DNA from: Aureococcus anophagefferens
Taxonomy: Eukaryota > Sar > Pelagophyceae > Pelagomonadales > Pelagomonadaceae
Assembly: GCF_000186865.1 (NCBI RefSeq)
Contig: NW_008705563.1
Span: 398,510-431,996 of the forward strand
DNA length: 33,487 bases
Reading direction: 5' to 3'
Below are positions 25,655 to 33,487 of this stretch, piece by piece. The number at the start of each line of letters is the position of its first letter. Positions within the stretch are counted from its first letter, which is position 1. The translations under genes were made by a program, and so were the position numbers. Below the pieces are notes generated by a model. It made no database searches. It was not told the DNA's origin and saw only the letters and a list, made by a program, of their open reading frames with translations.

Positions 25655-27720
25655 ATGGGCAAAGGTCGCCGCGGCGCCAAGCGCAAGGCCGGCAGCTGGA
25701 ACGACGACGCGTCGCCCGACACGGAGCTGCGCGCGGCGAAGCACGCCGCGCGCTTCGCGGCCTTCTACAAGCGGCAGCTCCTCGGCGACACGCTCGCGGA
25801 CGACGCGGAGTGGGACGTGATGATGGAAGCGATGAAGCGGCCGCTGCCCGTGACCTTCCGCATCACGGCGGCGGGCGGCCTCGCGCAGCGCATCGAGGCC
25901 GAGCTCGGCGAGCTGACGAACCGGTGCAACGGCCGCGTCGCGGAGCTCGCGGCCGCGCCGCCGGCGCCGGCGCCGCCGGGCGACGACCCGGACCGGGAGG
26001 CGCGCGCGGCGCGCGCCTGCGAGCCCGTGGCCCTCGACTGCCTCGGCTGGGTGCCCGGGCGCCGCGCGTGGCGCCTGAGCGCGGAGCGGACCGTGATCCG
26101 CAAGTCGCCGGCGCACAACGAGCTCCACAAGATGCTCGTCGCGCACGAGGGCGCGGGCACGATCACGCGCCAGGAGGCCGTGTCCATGGTGCCGCCCCTC
26201 TTCCTCGACGCGCAGCGCGGCGACCGCGTCTGGGACTCGTGCGCGGCGCCCGGCTCGAAGACGACGCAGCTCATCGAGTCGGTCTTCCCGCCGGGCACGG
26301 CGCCGGCCGACGCGCTCGACGGCGACCCGACGGGGCTGGTCGTGGCCAACGACGAGAATTTGATGCGGGCGCACACGCTCGTGCACCAGTGCAAGCGTTT
26401 GGGCAGCCCCGCGTGGGTCGCGACGCACTGCGACGGGACTTTGTACCCGGGGCTCCGGGAGACGCGGGGCGGCCCCCGGCTGCTCTTCGACAAGATCCTG
26501 TGCGACGTGCCCTGCTCCTCCGACGGCACGCTGCGCAAGACGCCGCGCATCATGGACAAGTGGTCCGTGGGCGGCGGCTCTGGGGTTGCACTCGCTGCAG
26601 CTCCGCATCGCGCAGCGGGGCCTCCAGATGCTCAAGCCCGGCGGGACGCTCGTCTATTCGACGTGCTCGTTGAACCCCTACGAGAACGAGGCCGTCGTCG
26701 CGGAGCTGCTGCGGGGCGAGCCGTCCCTCGAGGTCGCCGACGCGTCGCACCTCGTCCCCGCGCTCAAGCGGCGGCCGGGCCTCCGGTCGTGGGCCGTCTT
26801 CGACGACGGGCCGACGGAGCTCGACGCGCCGCCGCTCATCGAGTACGCGACGCACGGCGACGTGCCGGAGAAGCGCCAGAGCCGCTTCAAGCCCTCGCAC
26901 TTCCCGCCCGCGGAGGAGGCCGTCCGGGACGCGCTGCGGCGGTGCATGCGCTTCGTGCCCCACGACGACGACACGGGCGGCTTCTTCGTCACCGTGCTCC
27001 GGAAGGGCGGCGCGGCGCCGGAGCCGGCCGCGGAGGCCGCGGAGAGAGCGCGCCGGCGGCGGAGCCGGCCGCGCCGGAGCGGACGCGGCGCCGGCGCCGG
27101 CGCCGAAGATCAAGGACGACGCCGAGCGCGAGGGCAAGAAGGCCAAGGTCCACATGGAGGACCTGGGGTTTTCGGCCTTCGCGGACAACGTCGACGTCGC
27201 GCCGCTCCGCGACTTTTACGGGCTCGTCGACTTCCCCTGGCACCTGCTCGTGTGCCGGTCGGACAGCAACGACGCGTCGAAGAAGGTGCTCCTCGTGTCG
27301 CCGGCCGCGAAGCGCCTCGTGCTCCGGGCCAAGGACCACAAGCTGCGCGTCGTCCACGCGGGCGTCGTCGCGCTCCAGCGCACGTCGGCGTCGGCACGCG
27401 GCGTCGTCGACTACCGGCTGAGCCAGGACGGCATCGACCTCGTGCTGCCGTTCATGACGAAGCGCAAGGTCAAGTGCAGCGCCGCGGACTTCGCGCTGCT
27501 CACGGACGGCGGCGCGAAGCGCATCGCGGACCTGAGCGTCGCCGCGGAGGTCGACGCGCTCGACGCGGGCGGCCTCGCCTTCTACCTCGACGGCGACGAG
27601 CCGCCGGCGCTGGTCGCGTGGAAGGGCAACGCGGGCCACGTGACGGCCTTCGCCGCGAAGGACGACCTCACGGTGCTCAAGTCCAAGCTCGAGGCCCTGG
27701 GGGTCGAGGAGGCGTGCTAA
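25655..27720 (+). CDS. NSUN2-like tRNA (cytosine-5) methyltransferase, with two frame breaks
   Basis: The start is MGKGRRGAKRKAGSWNDD at 25655. The RsmB/NSUN methyltransferase domain has the SAM loop WDSCAAPGSKTTQLIESVFP, motif IV DVPCSSDGTLRK and motif VI GGTLVYSTCSLNPYENEAVV. The two Cys are the release and catalytic residues. HHDDDTGGFF-like PHDDDTGGFFVTVL and a C-terminal PUA-like region (MEDLGFSAFADNVDVAPLRD onward) match the NSUN2 layout. Two +1 breaks occur. One is an extra T at about 26579: removing it gives SVGGGLGLHSLQLRIAQRG, as in homologues. The other lies in the low-complexity linker at about 27044-27062. Corrected length is about 687 residues. NSUN2 enzymes methylate tRNA variable loops and anticodon-region cytosines. 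Conservation on both sides of each break argues for sequence error or a very recent lesion. Confidence 0.85.
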
Positions 27721-28174
27721 GTGAGTAAAGTTGGAACGCGCGGATCGCTACGCTGGATACGTCGTCCTCTCCTTCGTGACCTTCGAGCCCGACGCGCCTT
27801 CGCGCCGCCGCGGGCCACGGTCGGCCGCGCGGCGGGCAACCCCACGGCGCTGCCCCCAGCGGACGCGGGCGCCGTGACGTAGCTCGTAGCTGCGGCCGAG
27901 ACTGCCTCTTGCAGGCACCTTTGGCGCGCACGTGGCGGCCGCAAGAGGATCCTACGCCCACGCCTCGCATCAAGCGCCGCCTCTCGACCTTGCTCCATCA
28001 TCTCCGCGAGTCTGGGCGCGAACAGAAACTGAGTTCAACGTTCAAGGAGAGGTACAAGCTTTTCAGATACATTATGCCGCGCCACATCGCACGTGTGCCT
28101 CTCAGGATCCACACTTCTACACTCAACCAGCCGCTTCGCCTTGCTCGTTGCAAGAAAACCAATCCATATACACC
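27721..28174. other. Intergenic: NSUN2 downstream and LHC promoter/5' UTR
   Basis: No gene is supported; short reverse-strand frames here lack any recognisable feature. The last 150 bp (about 28025-28174) drop in GC, contain AAGCTTTTCAGATACATTATG and end CCATATACACC just before the LHC start codon. This is promoter-and-leader-like. Confidence 0.5.
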
Positions 28175-28978
28175 ATGCAGAAGCTCGTCATCGCCCTCGC
28201 GCTCGGCGCCGCCAACGCCTTCGTCGCCCCCGCGGCGCAGTCCGCCGCCGTGTCTATGCAGGAGACGAAGCAGGACCTCATGGATCTGCAGAACTCGCTG
28301 CCCGGCCCGCCGGGCTTCTACGACCCGCTGGGCCTCGCGGACCAGTCGTTCGTCATCGGCATGAACGTCGCGGGCGACCGGGGCGTCGGCGAGGAGGCGA
28401 CCATCGGCTGGCTGCGCCACGCCGAGATCAAGCACGGCCGCGTCGCCATGGCCGCGTTCCTCGGCTACCTCGCGCAGTGCACGCCCCTGGTCTCCGGCGA
28501 GCACAAGTACCTGCCCTACCGCGGCTACGTCGCCGGCTGCACGCCCCAGGAGCAGTGGGACAACATCCCCCTCTACGGCAAGCTCCAGATCTTCACGCTC
28601 ATCGGCATGCTCGAGTCGTACGGCGAGGGCGCGGGCTCGCCCGAGGGCTACGTCCACTACATGAGCGGCGGCAAGCCGGGCTACTACCCGCCCATCAAGG
28701 GCAAGGGCGGCCCCGGCGGCCACTTCCTCTTCAACCTCTGGGACCCCTTCACCCTCCCGGGCGGCCCCTCCGGCCAGTCCGCGGAGCAGAAGGCGCGCGG
28801 CCTCAAGGTCGAGCTCCTCAACGGCCGCGCGGCCCAGTTCGGCATCCTCGGCCTCCTCGCCGAGTCCAAGGTGCCGGGCTCCGTGCCCTTCCTCTCCCAG
28901 ATCGAGGGCTTCCCCAAGTACGCGGGCGACGTCATGGCGCCCTTCTCCGGCGACTTCACGCTCGGCCTCGCCAACTAG
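28175..28978 (+). CDS. Fucoxanthin-chlorophyll a/c-binding (LHC) protein
   Basis: A single exon of 267 residues. MQKLVIALALGAANAFVAP is the stramenopile plastid pre-sequence (signal peptide plus ANAF-VAP cleavage site). The mature start is PGPPGFYDPLGLADQ. Helix 1 has the chlorophyll-binding WLRHAEIKHGRVAMAAFLGY (E and H/R ligands). Helix 2 lies around GKLQIFTLIGMLESYG. Helix 3 has KVELLNGRAAQFGILGLLAE, the paired E-N-R motif. The protein sits in thylakoid membranes, binds chlorophyll a/c and fucoxanthin and feeds the photosystems. The start is fixed by the pre-sequence. Strong codon bias toward C-ending codons fits high expression. Confidence 0.95.
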   Translation: MQKLVIALALGAANAFVAPAAQSAAVSMQETKQDLMDLQNSLPGPPGFYDPLGLADQSFVIGMNVAGDRGVGEEATIGWLRHAEIKHGRVAMAAFLGYLAQCTPLVSGEHKYLPYRGYVAGCTPQEQWDNIPLYGKLQIFTLIGMLESYGEGAGSPEGYVHYMSGGKPGYYPPIKGKGGPGGHFLFNLWDPFTLPGGPSGQSAEQKARGLKVELLNGRAAQFGILGLLAESKVPGSVPFLSQIEGFPKYAGDVMAPFSGDFTLGLAN

Positions 28979-29297
28979 ATCCGGGCCGGGCGGCATGCGG
29001 CGGCCAGGGCACGGCGGCGCGCGCGCTCCGACCGGTGCCGGCCTTCGCACCTCTCCTAAGTTCTGTCTAGTACCTTCGCGCTCGCGGCGCGGCGCGACTC
29101 GGCGCCGATTCCGCGGCCGGGCGGCGCGCGCGATTAGGAGCGTCTCGCAGTCCGCGGCCACGGCGCGCGATAGGCGTGCGCGCGTCCGATTAGGCGCGCG
29201 TCGGAGTCGGAGGAGGCTCACAGAGAGCCTACAGACGTCGCGGCCTCGAGTTAGCCTGTCGTGCAGTGAAACTGAACATTTTGTTCGGCGCGATCAG
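28979..29297. other. Intergenic between LHC and 2OG oxygenase
   Basis: No gene is seen. CGATTAGG occurs twice (29131-29138 and 29187-29194), with a related CGATAGG near 29168, all in a GCGCGC context. They could be promoter words for the downstream gene. The final 40 bp (CAGTGAAACTGAACATTTTG) are AT-richer. Confidence 0.4.
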
Positions 29298-30381
29298 ATG
29301 GATCGAATGTGGTGGGCTCTGCTGTGCTTGGCGCGCGCAGCGAGCGACGGGACGTGCGCAAGCAACAGCTCCCTGGAACCGGCGGTCCTGCCCGTGCTGG
29401 ACCTGGCGCCGTTCGCCGCGATCTCCACGACCCCAACCTCCGCGCAGCGCGCCGTCGCCGCCGCGCTCGACGCGGCGGCGCGCGACCACGGCTTCGTCGC
29501 TCTGAAAAACCTGGCCGACCGCGAGCTCCTCGACCGCGCGTGGAACGCGTCGGCCGCGCTCTTCGCGATGGACGACTCCTCCAAGGCGCGGCTCGAGCGG
29601 CTGACGCCGGCGGCGGGCCGCGTCTGATTTCCGAGAGAGCTTCAAACCGATGACCATATCCTAGGCGACGAACCGCGGCTACTCGGCGCCGGGCCGCGAG
29701 CGGCTCAACGCGCGCCGCGCGGAGCTCGAGCCCAAGGAGGCGTTCAACGTGAAGGAGCGCAACGACTACGCCGCCGCGCCGGCGGGCTTCGGCGACGCCG
29801 CCGACGAGCTCTGGCGGGCCATCGTCGAGGGCGCGGCGCGGCGCTACGCCGTCGCGGCCGCCGTCGCGCTCGACCTACCGCGCGACTTTTTCGCCGCGAG
29901 CCTCGCGGCGCTCGACCAGTGCACGCTGCGGTTCCTGCACTACCCGGCTTTGCCGGCGGGGGACGGGCTCCGCGCGCGCGCGGGCGAACACACGGACTTT
30001 GGCTTCGTCACGTTCCTCTTCGTCCGCGACGGCGCGCCGGGCCTCCAGATGAAGCCCGTCGCCGGCGGCGAGGTCGACGACTGGCGGGGCGGCTGGCGCG
30101 ACGTCGCCGCGCCCGGGGACGACGCCGTCGCCATCGTCAACACGGGCGCGCTGCTCGCGCGGTGGACGAACGACCGCTGGCGCGCGACGGCGCACCGCGT
30201 CGTCGCCGGCGCCGGCGCCGCGGCGCCGCGCTACGCCATCGCGGCCTTCATCGACCCGGACGCGGACTTCGAGGTCGCCGTCCACCCGTCCTTCGTCGCG
30301 CCGGGCGCCAAGCCGCGCTACCCGCCGACGACGGGCCGCGCCTACCTCCGCGCGAAGCTCGACGAGGCGCAGGGGGCGTGA
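29298..30381 (+). CDS. 2-oxoglutarate/Fe(II)-dependent dioxygenase, isopenicillin-N-synthase-like (two exons)
   Basis: Exons 29298-29621 and 29665-30381 give 346 residues. The 43-bp intron (GT...CCTAG) contains an in-frame stop, so it must be removed. MDRMWWALLCLARAASDGTC is a signal-like N-terminus. The N-terminal DIOX_N-type part has PVLDLAPF and ARDHGFVALKNLADREL. After the intron comes NRGYSAPGRERLN. The catalytic barrel supplies the iron ligands HTDFGFVTFLF (HxD) and the distal His in RATAHRVVAG, with RYAIAAFIDPD (Arg for 2-oxoglutarate). This layout fits the isopenicillin N synthase/gibberellin-oxidase superfamily. The substrate is unknown. The stop is 31 bp from the convergent FAM184-like gene. 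Confidence 0.85.
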
Positions 30382-30412
30382 CGACGCGTAAGTGGCATCT
30401 CTGTAACGCGGC

Positions 30413-33400
30413 CTAGAACCCCCGCGGGATGGCCTTCTTCTTCTTCTGGGGGAGCACGTTCATGACGCCGACGTTCGGGCTCGCGCCGAACTTCTTGTTG
30501 AAGTTCTCCTCGCGGTTCAGGAGCTCGTTCTTGAAGTAGGCCATCTCCTTCTTCATGCGCGCGAGGTCCTCGGCGCGCTGGTTGTTCTCGCTCTCGAGGT
30601 CCGCGATCTTCTCGAGGTCCTCGGGCCGCGACTCGCGCGCCGCGTACTTGCGCTCGAGGAGCGCGTACTGGCCCTGGAGGTCGCGGAGCGCCGTCTCCTG
30701 GCGGAGCCGGTCCGCCTCGAAGGCCTCGAGGAGGTTCGCGTGGCGGTTCTCGGCCTCGCGCCTCGCGTCGCCGAGCTCCGCGGCCGCGTCCTCGGCCGCG
30801 CGGTCCATCTCGGACGCGTGGTGCCGCGCGGCGGCCTGCTCGCGGTCCTCCATGGCGGCGACGAGGTTCTGCTCCGCCTCCTCGGCCTCGCGCCGCGCGG
30901 CGTCGAGGTCCGCGGCGCCCCGCGCGATTTCGGACCGGAGCCGCTCCTCGAGGTCGAGCCGCTCGCCCGTCGTCTTCGCCTCGAGGGCGTCGTGCTTCGC
31001 CGTGAGCGTTTGAGTGAGCGACGCCGTCGCCGCGACGTGCTTCTCGTCGTCGTCCGCGACGCGCTTCGCGTGTTCGGCTTTGAGCTTCGCGATCTCCTCG
31101 TCGCGCGCGTCGACGGTCGCGCCCTTGGCCCGCGCGTCCTCGAGCGCGGCCTCGAGGCGGGTCGTCGCGGCGTCGAGCTTGTCGAGGGCGTCCTTCGCCG
31201 CGGTCCGCGCGGCGGCGCGCGCGCCGTCGAGGTCGTCGCTCGTCTTCCGCAGGGCCTGCTTCGCCTCGCCGAGCTCGCGCTCGAGCGCGTCGACGGAGCC
31301 CCGGAGCTCGGCGGCGACGCGCACGGAGTCGCCCCGCAGGCCCTCGAGGTCGTCGGTCAATTCGGCGACGCGCGCCTCGAGTCGTTCGCGCTCCGCGACC
31401 GCGGCGGCCGCGGCGGTCGCCGCGGCGGACTCGGCGTCCGCGAGGCGCGCCGCGAGGGCGTCGCGCTCTTTCTCGAGCGCGTCCGCGCGCGCGAGGGCGT
31501 CGTCGAGCTTCTCCCGGGCCTCCCGTTCGAGGCGCGCGCGCTCCGCGGCCGCGGCGTCGGCGGCCTGGAGCGTGTTCCGCCGGTGCAGCTCCGCGGACTC
31601 GCCACTCGCCTTGGCGAGCTGGGCCGCGAGCTTCTCCTTCCACTTGTCCTCGAGCTCCCGGAGCTTGCGCTCCTCCTGGCGCCGGGCCGCGTCGGCCTCG
31701 GACGCGAGCTGCTGCCGGAGCTCCTCGATCTGCGCTTTTAAAGAGTCGACGATCTGCAGCTGGCGGTCGAGGCCCTTCTTCGTCTTCGCGTGGGCCGCCT
31801 GCTCGCTGACGAGGGCCGCGGCGGTCTCCTCGGCCTGGGCCTTCCACGCGTCGGCGTCGGCCGACGAGTTTTTCAGGGCCTTGGAGAGCTGCTTCTCGAG
31901 CTCGGCTTTCGCGGCTTCGTAGTCCTTGTCCTTCTTCTTGAGCGCCGCCTCGTGGTCCGCGACGGCGACGGCGTGCCGCTCCTCGAGGCTTTGAGTGCGC
32001 ATGGCGTGGGCGTCGCGCGCCGCCGCGACCTCGGCCGCGTGGCGCTGCTTCTCCTCCTCGCGCCGCGTCGCGTCGTCCGCGCGGCCCCGCTCCAGCGCCG
32101 CGATCTCCTCCCTGAGGCGGTCCAGGGCCTCGCGCTGCGCGGCGGCGGCGGACGACGCGGCGTTCGCCGAGCCGGCCTTGAGCCGGTCCATCTCCCGCTT
32201 GAGCGCGTCGAGCTCGCCCTCGCGCTTCGCGACGAGCGCCTCGCTCTTTTTTAAAGCCGCGTCCACGTCGCCCGCGGCCTTGGCCGCGCCCTTGAGCTCC
32301 TGCTTGAGTTGCTTGACCTCGTCCTTGGCGGCCTGGGCCGCGCCGCGCGCCTTCTCGAGCTCCGAGTCCTTGGCGCTGAGCGCCGCGTCCTTCTTCTCGA
32401 GCTCCTTCTCGGTCATCTTCGTCATGCGGTCGTACTTGCCCCGGAGCTCCTCGAGGGACTTCAGCAGCGTGCGCCGCTCGTCGTCGGCCCGCGCGAGGTC
32501 GGCCTCGAGCTTGTCGGCCCTGTCGCGGGCCGCGGCGAGCCGCGCGGAGTCGTCGTCGCCCGCGGCCCGCAGCTCCGCGCGGAGCCGCTCGACGTCGCCC
32601 CGCAGCGCCGCGACCTCGCCGTCGCGGTCCCGCAGCTGGGCCTCCAAATCCGCGCAGCGGGCCTCCGCGGCGTCGAGGGACCGCTTGTGGGCGTCGGCCT
32701 CGATCTGCGCGCGCGTCGCGACGTCCGTCGCCTGCTCGATGGCCCGCTGCTTCTCCCGGAGCTCGCCGCCGTGCGCCGCGGCCTGCTTCGCGAGCGCCTC
32801 CTCGCGCGTGCCCTCGAGCTCGGCGCGCAGCTGGCCTAAAGCGACGTCGCGCGCGGCCTCGGCTTTGGCCGTCGCGTCCCTGCGCGGCTTCCTCCGCTTT
32901 CCGGTCGCCCTCGGCCCTGAGCGCGTCGTTGACGTCCTGGAGCTTCTGCACGTCGTCGTCGTGCTTCTGCTTCGCCGCCGCCAAAAGCTCCTCGGCGCTC
33001 CGCTTCGCGCGCTCCCGGTCGAGCTCGCGCTCCTTCTCCAGTCGCTCCAGCTCCTCTCTGTGCTGCTTTCGCAGGCGGTCCAGCGCCTCCTCGCGCTCCC
33101 GCGCCTCGGCCTCGCGCTCGCCCGACGTCCGCGCGGCGCCGTCCTGGAGGCGCTGCGCCGCCTCGGCGAAGTGGCGGCTCGCCTCGAGGAACTTGGCTTC
33201 GACGTGCTTGACCTCGGCCTGGAGCGCGCCGACCTTCTCGCCGTACTCGGAGTGGAGGCTCGCCTCGCGCGCGGCCACGGTCTTGCGCATGCCCGCCAGC
33301 GCCTGCTCCTTCTCCTTGGCCTGCGTCTCCTTGCATTTCTCCAGCTCGGCGCGCAGCTGCTCGTCCTCCTTCTTCCGCGCGACGGCCTCGCTGAGCGCCT

Positions 33401-33487
33401 TGAGCTTCCGGGAGCCGTCGCGGACGACGGCGTTCACCTCCTCGCGGTGGGCCTTCTTCAGCGCCTGCGGGACGCGTTGTTTGGCCC
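30413..33487 (-). CDS. FAM184-like long coiled-coil protein (5' end outside window, one frame break)
   Basis: The reverse strand is almost entirely heptad coiled coil, open at the right edge (…VPQALKKAHREEVNAVVRDG). The C-terminus matches the FAM184 signature: ARESRPEDLEKIADLESEN, then MAYFKNELLNREENFNKKFG and ASPNVGVMNVLPQKKKK. In vertebrate FAM184 proteins the same 'NRExNFNKxFxxxPxVGV' block ends the coiled coil. Two frames join near 32878-32880. One surplus base in the CCC run (GGG on the coding strand) would explain the break, giving EEAAQDATAKAEAARDVALG. At least about 1020 residues lie within the window. Family members are poorly characterised, and in protists they often co-occur with cilia genes. 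A scaffold or ciliary role is inference. Confidence 0.75.

Noticed and set aside
27677..28001. Short minus-strand frames downstream of the NSUN2-like gene
   Set aside because: No recognisable motif, no conserved composition and overlap with the NSUN2 3' end. Treated as intergenic.
29131..29194. CGATTAGG words upstream of the 2OG oxygenase as a regulatory array
   Set aside because: Only two exact copies and one variant in a GCGCGC background. Too weak to call without comparison to other promoters.
30342..33437. A 1031-codon minus-strand frame across the FAM184-like gene
   Set aside because: Only its first part (above about 32880) has coiled-coil coding sense. Beyond that it turns into Arg/Gly-rich out-of-frame sequence, while the neighbouring frame carries the conserved C-terminus.
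1..33487. tRNA, rRNA, CRISPR or bacterial operon features
   Set aside because: No cloverleaf-like segment with B-box words, no spaced direct-repeat array and no ribosome-binding-site-driven gene strings were found. The gene structure is eukaryotic.

Overview
The window looks like nuclear DNA of a very GC-rich, compact stramenopile alga, most probably a pelagophyte (Aureococcus/Pelagomonas type). The evidence is a fucoxanthin-chlorophyll-binding (LHC) protein with an ANAF-VAP plastid pre-sequence, a second protein with a plastid plus thylakoid-lumen (RR...AFA) leader, a plastid-type PRPP synthetase, very short spliceosomal introns (43-202 bp), introner-like introns, and pelagophyte-style ankyrin and MYND/RING/Sel1 proteins. 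No prokaryotic operon structure, rRNA, tRNA or CRISPR array was seen.

Layout, left to right: the N-terminus of a kinesin (1-240, -); a 5'-truncated non-LTR reverse transcriptase with a -1 frame change (699-2938, -); a secreted protein with three ShK-like cysteine repeats in five exons (3266-4320, +); a sulfotransferase-like membrane enzyme (4368-5859, -); a BaiN/HI0933-type flavoprotein (6042-7334, +); an endonuclease/exonuclease/phosphatase-fold protein (7343-8788, -); a DUF3253 protein with an in-frame TGA at its conserved Cys (9103-9506, +); a thylakoid-lumen protein (9516-10190, -); a TPR co-chaperone-like protein (10308-11659, -); a tandem pair of MYND-RING-Sel1 genes (11861-13088 and 13401-14678, +) with a duplicated stub of the neighbouring gene between them; a large unknown protein interrupted by an introner (14699-17783, -); PRPP synthetase (17903-19021, +); a CFAP97-type ciliary protein (19025-19786, -); mitochondrial branched-chain aminotransferase (19892-21083, +); a low-complexity coiled-coil protein (21157-21894, -); a DDX51/Dbp6-type RNA helicase (22049-24709, +); an ankyrin protein (24715-25446, -); an NSUN2-type tRNA m5C methyltransferase (25655-27720, +); the LHC protein (28175-28978, +); a 2OG-Fe(II) oxygenase (29298-30381, +); and a FAM184-type coiled-coil protein running off the right edge (30413-33487, -).

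The genes do not form one pathway. They are housekeeping, plastid and ciliary genes packed head-to-head or tail-to-tail, with stop codons of convergent pairs often only 3-50 bp apart. The most notable signals are the candidate selenoprotein at 9103-9506, two introns that look like inserted terminal-inverted-repeat elements (15855-16046 and 14231-14307), a possible -1 frameshift site in the retroelement, and the ShK gene with introns at matching places in successive repeats. Several otherwise good genes carry single frame breaks (TPR, BCAT, NSUN2, FAM184, DUF3253, RT). Uncorrected indels in the assembly are a real possibility and should be excluded before biological readings are accepted.
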